Source: Bacteroidales bacterium UBA3653
GTDB taxonomy: Bacteria > Bacteroidota > Bacteroidia > Bacteroidales > Paludibacteraceae
Assembly (NCBI GenBank): GCA_002373505.1
Contig: DFKE01000002.1
Location: 1-64,000, forward strand
Length of the DNA: 64,000 bases
Direction: 5' to 3'
The position numbers were made by a program, and so were the translations under genes. Shown here piece after piece: positions 32,053-41,800 of this stretch; position 1 is the first letter of the stretch, and every line of letters starts with the position of its first letter. Below the pieces are notes generated by a model. That model had not been told where the DNA came from and did not search any database. It worked only from the letters and a program-made list of their open reading frames with translations.

Positions 32053-34797
32053 ATGAAACATTTTTACAGTTTATTGGTATTAGTTTTTATCTCTCCTGTT
32101 CTTTGGGCGGAGACGTTAACGGGTATTATCACCGACGCTTTTACGCGTGAGCCGCTTATCGGTGTGACGATTCTGAATACGGATAACAATAGCGGAACCG
32201 TTACGGATTTTGACGGTTCGTATTCGTTAGAGGTCACTTCCTTACCTGCTCATATTAAATTCTCTTATGTGGGCTACCAAACAGAGGAGAAGGTTTTTAA
32301 AACCATTCCGGCGGAATACAACATGGTGATGCAGGCGGATAATGAGGTGCTTGACGAGGTAGTCGTAACAGCCGGTCGCTTTGAACAGCGTATGACCGAT
32401 GTCACGGTGTCTATTGAGGTGGTAAAACCGCAGGCGCTGCGCAGCCAGGCTCCTACAGACTTGTCCGCAACGCTCCAGACGCTCCCTGGATTGGAGGTGA
32501 TAGACAAACAACCGTCTATCCGTGGCGGTGGTGGATGGACCTATAGCGTGGGTTCGCGATGCCAGGTGCTGATGGACGGAATGACGATCCTGAATCCCAA
32601 AACCGGCGAGATCAACTGGAATAACGTGCCCTTGGAAAATGTGGCGCAGGTGGAGGTCGTAAAAGGCGCTTCGTCGGTGCTGTACGGTTCTTCCGCGCTC
32701 AACGGCGTAATCAATGTGCGTACCCAGCGTCCCGGAACGGATCCGGAGACCAAGATTTCCGGTTATGTAGGTGTGTACGACAATTATAAAAACTATGCTT
32801 ACACGGGGGCACGCCTTCCTCTCTATTATGGAGCAGAGGCTTCTCATTCGCGCAGAGTAGGGGACTTTGATTTCTCGGCAGCAATAAGCGGGTTCAAAGA
32901 TGAGGGTTTCCGCCAGCAGAGTTTCAATGACCGTGCGCGTCTGGGCGGAAACATGACCTATCACAAGCCTATGCCGGAAGGCAAATACATGAATATGGGT
33001 TTCAACCTCAATTATGTAGCGAACCAATACGGCGATTTCTTTATCTGGCGCAGCCCCAAGGATCCTATTCATCCTTCTCCGCTGACCAACATGGGACGCA
33101 AGGAGCATAACTTCAATATCGATCCGTTCTTCAATTATGACGATGTAGATAAAGGTATCTCGCACAAACTGCGCACGCGTTTCTATGTCACCGCAGATAA
33201 TATCACCACTCCTTCGGCTACTCTCACGACCGAAGAACTGCTCAAATGGGGCGTACAGTCGTTCGATTTGGACAAAGTCAAAGGATATTACGACCAAGTG
33301 AAAGGTTATATGGATGGTGGAATGGCCATTTCGGACGCATTGTTGGTTACTTTCCAAGATGTAGCTATTCCTGTGGTAAACGAGGACTGGCTGGGAGCGG
33401 TGACCAATGGTATAGACTTGGTGAAAAACGGTTTGGGGTATACCGGCACAGTAGCAGAACTGCAAGACGCAGTGGCGTACGCGATGAACCTGATGACCGA
33501 TCATACCCCTACGCGTCCTGAGTTGACATACAACGGCTATGTGGATTACCAGTTCGCCAAACAATGGAAATCCGGCGTGCGTCTGACGACCGGTATTAAC
33601 TGGAATCATATTACCAATACCGCCAATATCACCGGCACGCACCAGACGGATAATTTAGCAGCATACCTCCAATACGACCATCGTATAGCGAACCGTCTGT
33701 CGCTCTCTGCCGGTGTCCGTTTTGAATACTACCGCATGGATAATGATCTCAAGGAAGCAAATATCCAGATCGGCAAATGGCTTTGCCCGGTACGTCCGGT
33801 CTTCCGTGCCGGTCTGAACTGGGAGATATACAAAGCAGGCTTCCTCCGTGCTTCGTTCGGACAAGGATACAGAAACCCTTCTATCACCGAGAAATTTGCC
33901 CGCAAGGATATAGGTGGAGTAGGTGTTTATCCGAATCATAATATCAAACCAGAGTCCGGTTTCAATGCCGAGATCGGTTATAAGCAACTGTATAAGTTCG
34001 GTCCGGTATCCGGTACGCTTGACGTAGCAGCATTCTACACCGAGTACCAGAATATGATCGAGTACCAGTTTGGTCTCTTCCGCAATTCGGACTATACTAT
34101 GATTAACTCGATGGACGATGTGATCAGCGAGGTGCAGAATATGATTAATGATATCAAGACCACCAAATCGCTCAGCAACGCGGGCATCGGTATCGGTGCG
34201 CAATTTGTGAATGTAAACCATGCGCGTATCTATGGTGCCGAAGTGAGCACGGCGGGAAAAGTGGATATTCAGAAGGGAATGGATCTGCGTTATTCGATCG
34301 GTTATACCTTTACCGAGCCGGAGGATATGGACAATGACAAGCGTATCGAGGAGGAGAAAACCTATTCCGATCCGCTGCAGATGAAGAATAAATCGAATGA
34401 CTCCAAGTACCTCAAATACCGCAACAAGCACTCCTTCAAGACAACGATTGACTATACCTATAAATGGCTCTCTCTCGGTGTCAACATGTCGTATCGCAGT
34501 AAGATTTTGGCGGTGGATTACATTATGGTGGACGAGCGCGAGAAAGAGCAGAAAGATCTGATGGACTACGCGCGTATGTTTATTTTCGGTTACGAAGACG
34601 GACTCTCGCTCCATGATTATTGGATGAACCATAACAACGGTATTTTCACGATGGACCTGCGCGCAGCCGTTCGTTTCAAAGAGCATGTGGAGGTGCAGTT
34701 TATGGTGAATAACTTGCTCAATACGGAGTATAGCTATCGCCCGATGGCGTTGGCTGCTCCGCGAACATTCGTTTGTCGACTCAATATTACATTATAA
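32053..34797 (+). CDS. TonB-dependent receptor, substrate unknown
   Basis: 914 residues. Signal peptide MKHFYSLLVLVFISPVLWA, a CarboxypepD_reg-like domain (LTGIITDAFTREPLIGVTIL...GTVTDFDGSYSLEV), then EVLDEVVVTAGRFEQ, a plug domain (ATLQTLPGLEVIDKQPSIRGGGG...VEVVKGASSVLYGSSALNGVINV) and a barrel ending in FVCRLNITL. It is a classical TBDR, shorter than SusC, with no SusD partner. Candidate ligands are siderophores, heme, vitamin B12 or oligosaccharides. Followed within 18 bp by two calycin-like secreted proteins and a large repeat protein, probably one unit; they may assist ligand capture (inference). Confidence 0.93.
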   Translation: MKHFYSLLVLVFISPVLWAETLTGIITDAFTREPLIGVTILNTDNNSGTVTDFDGSYSLEVTSLPAHIKFSYVGYQTEEKVFKTIPAEYNMVMQADNEVLDEVVVTAGRFEQRMTDVTVSIEVVKPQALRSQAPTDLSATLQTLPGLEVIDKQPSIRGGGGWTYSVGSRCQVLMDGMTILNPKTGEINWNNVPLENVAQVEVVKGASSVLYGSSALNGVINVRTQRPGTDPETKISGYVGVYDNYKNYAYTGARLPLYYGAEASHSRRVGDFDFSAAISGFKDEGFRQQSFNDRARLGGNMTYHKPMPEGKYMNMGFNLNYVANQYGDFFIWRSPKDPIHPSPLTNMGRKEHNFNIDPFFNYDDVDKGISHKLRTRFYVTADNITTPSATLTTEELLKWGVQSFDLDKVKGYYDQVKGYMDGGMAISDALLVTFQDVAIPVVNEDWLGAVTNGIDLVKNGLGYTGTVAELQDAVAYAMNLMTDHTPTRPELTYNGYVDYQFAKQWKSGVRLTTGINWNHITNTANITGTHQTDNLAAYLQYDHRIANRLSLSAGVRFEYYRMDNDLKEANIQIGKWLCPVRPVFRAGLNWEIYKAGFLRASFGQGYRNPSITEKFARKDIGGVGVYPNHNIKPESGFNAEIGYKQLYKFGPVSGTLDVAAFYTEYQNMIEYQFGLFRNSDYTMINSMDDVISEVQNMINDIKTTKSLSNAGIGIGAQFVNVNHARIYGAEVSTAGKVDIQKGMDLRYSIGYTFTEPEDMDNDKRIEEEKTYSDPLQMKNKSNDSKYLKYRNKHSFKTTIDYTYKWLSLGVNMSYRSKILAVDYIMVDEREKEQKDLMDYARMFIFGYEDGLSLHDYWMNHNNGIFTMDLRAAVRFKEHVEVQFMVNNLLNTEYSYRPMALAAPRTFVCRLNITL

Positions 34798-34815
34798 TGT
34801 TTAGTGTTTAGTGAG

Positions 34816-37299
34816 ATGAAAAAGATTTTTACTTTAGTTCTGTTAGCCTGCTCGCTGGTGTTTTCCGCAAAGGCGGTGACGGTGAGTGACGCAACGGGCG
34901 TGTTCAAAGGAACGCTGAATATCGACGGTGATGATTATCCGAACGAAGAGGTTTATATCCTGCCGGGCGTGGAAGCAAACGCCATCACGTTTGTGTTACC
35001 GGATTTCCGATTCAACGGAGCTTCGTTGGGAGATATTGTGTTGGTTAATATCCCTATGGACGAGGAGGGTATGCTGACATTGAATAATCGTCCGCTGTAT
35101 ATAAAGATTATCCAGACGCGTGCGGAGGTGTCGATGCTGAGCGGAAGTCAGATCAACGGGACTAATGCCAACGTGTCGCTTTCTATCGAAGCCGGTCTTC
35201 CGGAGCCGATTTCGGTGGTCTTTGCGGGCAATAAAGTGACGAACAAGAAATATGCCCTAAATAACGGTGGATTTGAGGGATCATGGAGCAACAATGAGCC
35301 ATCCGGATGGCATTCCTTCCCTTCTGCAACGGGTGGTTTTGCCGGTTTCGTGAATGGTACAGATCAGTTCTCACAGAGTACGGACGTTCGTCCCGGTACC
35401 ACAGGCTCCCATAGCGTGAAGATTCAGACCAAAATAACCTTAGGCGCGAAGGGTAACGGTAACTGCACGAACGGACAGATTAATGCAGGCTCTACCTCTG
35501 CGGGGGATGCCAGTGGAAACTACAACTTCTCCGATCCGTCCAATACCGGTTATAACACCGCTTTTGTAGGTCAACCGGATTCATTGGTGTTCTGGGCAAA
35601 ATATATCCCGGGAGGCGGAAGTGTAACGGATGCATCCAATAAAGCCCGTGCAAATGCAGTGATTACCCAAAATGCGCGTTACCAGGATCCTGAGACAGGC
35701 AACTATGGAAAAGTCAAGGTGGCAAGTGCCGCGATCAATTATTCTGCTACTTCTTCTAAGGGTTGGCAGCGTCTTTCAACGCCCTTTACCTATACCTCTT
35801 TGGATCCTTCTACAGCGGCATATATATTAGTTACGTTCTCTTCTAATGCTACACCAGGGGGCGGTAATGCAACCAAGAATAGTCCGGACGTAGTTTATTT
35901 GGACGATGCGGAGATCATTTATAACCACTCCCTCACCTCGTTTACGATGAACGGCTCTGCTGTTCACTTCACGAACGGTGCAGCCCAAACAGATGCAGAG
36001 TTCAGCGATAGCGAATATACGTTTGCGGCTACCACGAATGGCAAGGCGGCAAAATCGTTTATCGGCTTTGATGCGGAGCATAACCAAGTGCATGTTTATG
36101 TAGTGCCCGATAACTATTCGCAGGCGCGCGCGTATTCCTTATATACTTTATCTATGGCAGAGCCGGTACCGCCAGTATTGGATACGGAATATAGTTATGC
36201 CGCTTCGACATGCGACAATGCGCCTTATTCGGACGAGTTATTCCAAAACCTGACCGAAGGAGGAACGTACCAAACAACGATCCCGAATACGCAGGGAGGC
36301 GACTCGCTTATTACCCTGACGCTTACTGTCCTGCCCACATATGCTGTTGCGGAGACGGCAGAGATGAACATGGACGAGACTTATACTTGGCATGAGAAAC
36401 TCTACAAGGAACTTGTACCGGGTGTACACCACGATACGCTCTCTTTGCAGACCCTCGCTGGATGTGACTCGGTTTATACCCTGACGCTGACTGTCAAACC
36501 GATCGCTTATGCATATGAAGAGGTCGTTACAGCCTGCCGCAATGAGGAGACTTCGTGGCATGGTAAATCGCTGCCGACTGCGGAGGAGGGAACCTTCGTC
36601 CTGTATGACTCGCTGAAATCAGTCTATGGCATGGATTCGGTCTATCGCTTGACGCTCACTGTGCTACCTACTTGGCGCTTCGAAGAGAAGAGATATGTCA
36701 ATGAGGCGGACTTGGAGTGGCGCGGACAGACGATCAAAGATCTGCCCAGAGCGACGGAGCCCTATCTCTTCTACGATAGCCTGACGGCTTCTAACGGCTG
36801 TGACTCAACCTATGTTCTGGTGCTCTATGTATCCGATATTCCGGTCGCTTATGGCGCGTACGAAGCGGTTATCTGCGATGGAGAAAGTGTTACTTTTGAA
36901 GGTGTCACCTATTCCGAAGCCTTCGAGGGGGACATCCGTGTGGACGAGCTGAATGTTTATGGAGGAGACTCAATCGTCCGCCTCACTGTAACCGTCCTGC
37001 CGTCCTATACTATTGAGGAATATATGACGGTGAACCAAGGCAGCAACGTAGAGTGGGAAGGCTACCGCTTGGGTAATATGGATCTGGGCGAAATGACGCT
37101 GAGTGCAACTTATTATACGGTTGACGACTGCGATTCGACTCTGGTGCTTCATCTTACCGTCCGGCCGATAGCAACCGATATGGAAACAACTGCAGAAACG
37201 GATAAACGTTGTGCGCAGAAAGTATTCTACAACGGACATCTCTATATCATTCGTGAGGATGAGTCTATATATGATATCTTAGGTAAAAAAATAAAATAA
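34816..37299 (+). CDS. Secreted calycin-like / PCMD-type protein with GCDS repeats
   Basis: 827 residues from the ATG at 34816 (MKKIFTLVLLACSLVFSAKA signal peptide); an upstream GTG is less likely. Residues about 20-130: a calycin-like beta-barrel (VSDATGVFKGTLNIDGDDYPNEEVYILPG). About 150-440: a jelly-roll region that looks like the putative carbohydrate metabolism domain (NGGFEGSWSNNEPSGWHSF...QPDSLVFWAKYIP...VYLDDAEIIYN). About 450-790: four or five 70-90-residue modules ending in GCDS-x-Y-x-LTLTV. A 29-residue tail (KVFYNGHLYIIREDESIYDI...) resembles that of other proteins in the window. Paralogue of the next gene. Confidence 0.75.
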   Translation: MKKIFTLVLLACSLVFSAKAVTVSDATGVFKGTLNIDGDDYPNEEVYILPGVEANAITFVLPDFRFNGASLGDIVLVNIPMDEEGMLTLNNRPLYIKIIQTRAEVSMLSGSQINGTNANVSLSIEAGLPEPISVVFAGNKVTNKKYALNNGGFEGSWSNNEPSGWHSFPSATGGFAGFVNGTDQFSQSTDVRPGTTGSHSVKIQTKITLGAKGNGNCTNGQINAGSTSAGDASGNYNFSDPSNTGYNTAFVGQPDSLVFWAKYIPGGGSVTDASNKARANAVITQNARYQDPETGNYGKVKVASAAINYSATSSKGWQRLSTPFTYTSLDPSTAAYILVTFSSNATPGGGNATKNSPDVVYLDDAEIIYNHSLTSFTMNGSAVHFTNGAAQTDAEFSDSEYTFAATTNGKAAKSFIGFDAEHNQVHVYVVPDNYSQARAYSLYTLSMAEPVPPVLDTEYSYAASTCDNAPYSDELFQNLTEGGTYQTTIPNTQGGDSLITLTLTVLPTYAVAETAEMNMDETYTWHEKLYKELVPGVHHDTLSLQTLAGCDSVYTLTLTVKPIAYAYEEVVTACRNEETSWHGKSLPTAEEGTFVLYDSLKSVYGMDSVYRLTLTVLPTWRFEEKRYVNEADLEWRGQTIKDLPRATEPYLFYDSLTASNGCDSTYVLVLYVSDIPVAYGAYEAVICDGESVTFEGVTYSEAFEGDIRVDELNVYGGDSIVRLTVTVLPSYTIEEYMTVNQGSNVEWEGYRLGNMDLGEMTLSATYYTVDDCDSTLVLHLTVRPIATDMETTAETDKRCAQKVFYNGHLYIIREDESIYDILGKKIK

Positions 37300-37318
37300 C
37301 TTTTAACACAAAAAAACA

Positions 37319-38881
37319 ATGAAAAAGATTTTTACAACTCTTTTTGCCGGGCTGTTGATCTCGGCACAAGTAATGGCCATCACCGTAATGGATGTGTGTG
37401 GTCGGTATGACGGTACTTTGCTGCTTGACTCGGAAGAATATCCCGAGAGCCAAGTGTATCTTCTTCCGGGCGTAACGGACAACACGCTCACGTTTGTACT
37501 GCCGGATTTTAAGTTCAACGGTGTAAGTCTGGGCAGTATCGTTCTGCCTAATATCGCCATCAGCGAGGATGGTCAGTTTACCATTGAGGAGACCACTCTC
37601 TATTTGGCAGGTCTCCTGAAACTTCGCGCGACTATTAAAATCTTACCTTACTATGAGGAAGAAGGTGTTACGTACAAATCGCTCGCAACGGACAACAAAG
37701 CAGGAATCGTACTGGAAATTGCGGAGCCTAAGACCTTGCCGGAGCCGATTATCGTATGTTTCGCCGGCAATGCCGTTCGTTCGAACAACTATGTGCTGCC
37801 GAACGGAGGTTTCGAGGGCGCATGGACCAACAATGAGCCTGCAGGATGGCATTCTTTCGGTACAGCAACCGGTCCTTTGGCTGTTTTTGTAAAGGGCAAT
37901 ACAGCCCAGTTCTCTCAGTCCGCAGATGTACGCCCGGGCTCCAAAGACAGAAACAGCGCCGTGCTGTCTTCTAAATATTTTTTCGGTGTTAATGCCAATG
38001 GAAACTGCACCAACGGCCAAATCTATGCAGGCTCAATGACTGCCGGAGAAGCAGCATCCAACTACAATTTCTCTGACCCGGACAGCGCGTTCAATACGCC
38101 GTTCCAAGGTCGTCCGGACTCTATCGTCTTCTGGGCGAAATACATCCCCGGTGACCGCGATGCTGCAAAAGAGGTAAATCAAGCGCGTATGAGCACAATC
38201 ATTACCACCAACGCTCGTTATCAGGATCCCGAGTTGAACAACGACTCCATTAAACATGCTGATTTCCGTATGGGTGCTGCTACTCTCAACTACTCGGCTA
38301 CTGCCGACCTGGGATGGCAGCGTCTCGCAGTGCCGTTTGTATATACAAAACTTGCTGAAACTGAGAATCCTGCCTATATCCTCGCTACTTTCACCACGAA
38401 TAAGCTTCCCGGCGGCGGTACAGGAACGAAAGATAAACCGGACTCTGTATTCATCGACGATGTAGAGTTGGTTTACAACAACAGTATTTCGCTCCTCGCA
38501 CGTGGTGAAGATGCTCTCGAATTTAATGGTGAGGCATATCAAATTAATGAGACCTACTGCGACTCTTGCGGCGAGTTTTCTTCGATTGGAACAGGTATTT
38601 CCACCCAAGCTTTCTATGCTTTTGATGCCATTCACAAATGCGTCTTCGTATATGTGATTGCCGATGACTATGCCCAAAGCGGCAAATACAATCTCTATCG
38701 CGTGGACTTCACCGACACCAATGCAGAGGGCACCTCTACAGACCCGAAGGAGCCGGAGCATCAGGGGATCGAAAACGTTTATTCCGGAAACGCGCGTTTT
38801 GAGAAGGTGCTGATTAATGGTCAGCTCTTTATTCGCTCCGCCGATGCATGGTACAACGCAGCCGGAGTCCGCGTGAAATAA
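37319..38881 (+). CDS. Secreted calycin-like / PCMD-type protein (short paralogue)
   Basis: 520 residues. Signal peptide MKKIFTTLFAGLLISAQVMA, then the same calycin-like domain as the upstream protein (VMDVCGRYDGTLLLDSEEYPESQVYLLPG) and the same jelly-roll region (NGGFEGAWTNNEPAGWHSF ... RPDSIVFWAKYIPGD ... VFIDDVELVYNN). It lacks the GCDS modules and passes almost directly to the tail KVLINGQLFIRSADAWYNAA. Twenty bp separate it from its longer paralogue, so this is a tandem duplication with later gain or loss of the repeat region. Function unknown; predicted at the cell surface or periplasm. Confidence 0.75.
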   Translation: MKKIFTTLFAGLLISAQVMAITVMDVCGRYDGTLLLDSEEYPESQVYLLPGVTDNTLTFVLPDFKFNGVSLGSIVLPNIAISEDGQFTIEETTLYLAGLLKLRATIKILPYYEEEGVTYKSLATDNKAGIVLEIAEPKTLPEPIIVCFAGNAVRSNNYVLPNGGFEGAWTNNEPAGWHSFGTATGPLAVFVKGNTAQFSQSADVRPGSKDRNSAVLSSKYFFGVNANGNCTNGQIYAGSMTAGEAASNYNFSDPDSAFNTPFQGRPDSIVFWAKYIPGDRDAAKEVNQARMSTIITTNARYQDPELNNDSIKHADFRMGAATLNYSATADLGWQRLAVPFVYTKLAETENPAYILATFTTNKLPGGGTGTKDKPDSVFIDDVELVYNNSISLLARGEDALEFNGEAYQINETYCDSCGEFSSIGTGISTQAFYAFDAIHKCVFVYVIADDYAQSGKYNLYRVDFTDTNAEGTSTDPKEPEHQGIENVYSGNARFEKVLINGQLFIRSADAWYNAAGVRVK

Positions 38882-38890
38882 TTATTTTCT

Positions 38891-41800
38891 ATGAAAACAA
38901 ACTTCTTTACGAAATTTACCGCCATGCTCATTGCTCTTGTAGCGATGGGCATAAGCGGTAATGTATGGGCGCAAGAGCACTTACCATTATCTGGGAAATC
39001 CTATACTATTGGTAAGGGATCGGCTACCGATTGGACTCACCAGTATGAGACCTTGTCGTTTACTGGAGTTCCCGACAAATTGTCGTTCAATTATGCCTAT
39101 ATTTATCAAGTAGTCGCAAATGTCGGTAACCCGACGCTGAATTACGCCAGTTTATCTGGTTTCGCTCAATTCATTTTAGGTATCGGCGGCTATAGCGATG
39201 AGCGAAAAGGTGTAGGCAATACCCACATGCTTTACATCGAGGAGAGTGCAGATGGTAATTCCTGGAGCACTATCTGGACCAACGACGATGCAACAAATAT
39301 GGATACCCATTCGTCCGGAGATATCCAACTCTCCAAATCGACGCGACATATTCGTTTTCACCACTCCTGTAACTTCTCTAACTCCTATACCAATATCAAG
39401 GTTACAGAACTTAAGTATGTGGAGGATCCTGAACCTGCTACCCTTGATTTCGGTTCGGCAGTAATTAACTCCGGCGAGGTGACCAAGACTTCGCTCATCA
39501 ACTGGTGTAATATCTCGCCGTTGACCGTTACTTGCTCCAACCCGCGTTTCACGGTTACTCCTACTTCGTTCGGAGATATAGATACCTATGGTTCGCAGAC
39601 CCTGACGGTTACTTATATCCACACCAGTGAGACGGGAGTTAACGAAGGCGATATTACCATCTCCAATGGTACGAATACCAAGACAATTCATGTCTCTGCG
39701 AATACGACCAAGCGTGCGCAGACCATTAACTGGAACGCTGATTTAGTAGCTACCGGCTATGCTATGAACACCGAGGAGCAGTACCCGGATGCGACAATAG
39801 CATCTATCGCAACGGCTACCAGCAGCGGGCGGGTTACCTTCACTTCAGATAACTCCGAGGTTATAGAGGTCATCTCCGATACTGCTCTCTTGGCAAAGGC
39901 TGTCGGCACAGTCAATATCACAGCGTACCAAGCAGGTGACGCAGAGTATGACGAGGTGAGTGATACCAAACTCTTTACTGTCACAGAACTGCTCAAACAA
40001 TCCATCGTCTGGGACCAGAACCTCTATGGCTTGCTGACCACAAGTGGATCTGTTGAGCTGACAGCTACCGCTACCAGTGGCGGACCTGTCACCTATACCT
40101 CGGCGAATACCGATGTAGTGGCCGTGGAGGGAAATATCCTGACTATTGTAGGTGAAGGAGAGACGTATATCACCGCTTCGCAGGCAGGAGGTGAGATTGA
40201 CGGACATGAGTATCTGCCTATCTCGCAGGATAACTATGTTATTGTCCGCAACCCTGCCTCGCAATGTAATGGTATGGCGCTCTCACAGAGTTCGCTTACG
40301 CTTAACGGCAGCAAGAAACAGCAAGATTTTAACCTTTCTGGTATTCCTGCTGTCCTGACCTTTACCGCTAAACACGGAGAGAAAAATACCAGTTCTTGGG
40401 GTAGTGCGACCTATTCTGCTCTTATCGTAGAGCAATATATCTATAGTGACGGTCTCTGGGATTGGCACGAAGTATATAATAATGTGGTAGGAACGAGCGA
40501 TACGCAATCCGGTAATATCTCGCTGGATGAGTCGGCGACCAAACTGCGTTTCCGTACTTTGGAGACCGGTACCGATCATACGATTACGAATATCCGTGTC
40601 AGCCGGGCTAAGTTCCTTCGCGCTAACTATGCACAGATTGACGAGAACGCGGAGTTCAATACCGAGTGGACGAAGAAGATCACGGTCTCGCACTCTAATA
40701 TTGACCTCATGACCCTCTCTGCTACGCAGGGCGTATTTACGCTCAGCCGAAATACAATTGGTGAGGGTTGTGGCGATTTCGGAGATGATGAGTTCACAAT
40801 CAACTTCACACCTCATGAGAAGAATGTACATTTCTACGATACGATTGTCATTACCGATAATAAGGAGAATCCTTCTACGCTCCGCATTCCGGTGCATATC
40901 TTCACCACCGGTCTCAATCAGTACATCAACGGTTTTGAACTGAAGGAGGCTGCGTTGACGACCGAAGAGATCCCTGCTTTCACGGCTACAGCAACCAGCG
41001 GTTTGGAGGTGGCTTATCTCTCTTCGGATAGCACGATCGCCTATGTGGAGAACAACAAACTCGTGGTGCTCTCTGCCGGAACGGTGGACATCACAGCTTA
41101 CCAAGCCGGTGACGAACGCTATGCTTCGGTTTCGCAGACGAAGACAATTGTCCTCTCTAAAACCCCGGTTGAGATCTACACGGCGCCTTCCGCTTCGTGG
41201 ATCGTTGCAGGAGAAACGCTTGCCGAGTCGGTCCTGACCGGCGGTGAGGCTTCTACCGAAGGTTCGTTCGCATGGTTAGACCCAACGATAGTGCCGGAGG
41301 CGGGAGAGCAGACCTATACGGTTCGCTTCACCCCTGCGAAGGAAGCACTCTATGAAACGGCTTCGGCTGAAATTACGGTTCTCGTATCGGGAGAGAACAA
41401 ACATGACCAGACGATCACATGGAGCGACGAGTTGCCGCAATTCTATATGCGTGATACACTCGCTCTGACCGCCTCTGCAACATCCCGTCTGGAGGTGTAT
41501 TTCACCAGCTCGGACAGCGCAGTGGCTTATGTCGATGCCGAAAACCGTCTGATCACCCTCGCTGTAGGCGAAGCGATTATTACCGCGCATCAGTCGGGTA
41601 ATAACTTCTATAACCCGGCAGAGCCTGTAGAGAAGAAGGTGACGGTTATTCCTTTCCCTGCTACTTACGGCGAATATACGGCGTTGGTATGCGAGGGCGA
41701 CTCGGTGGAGTACGCCGGCGTTTGGTACCGCGAGGCTGTTGTGACGGAGGTGACGCTGGCGGGAGCTAACTATCTCGGTGGCGACTCGATTGTCACGCTT

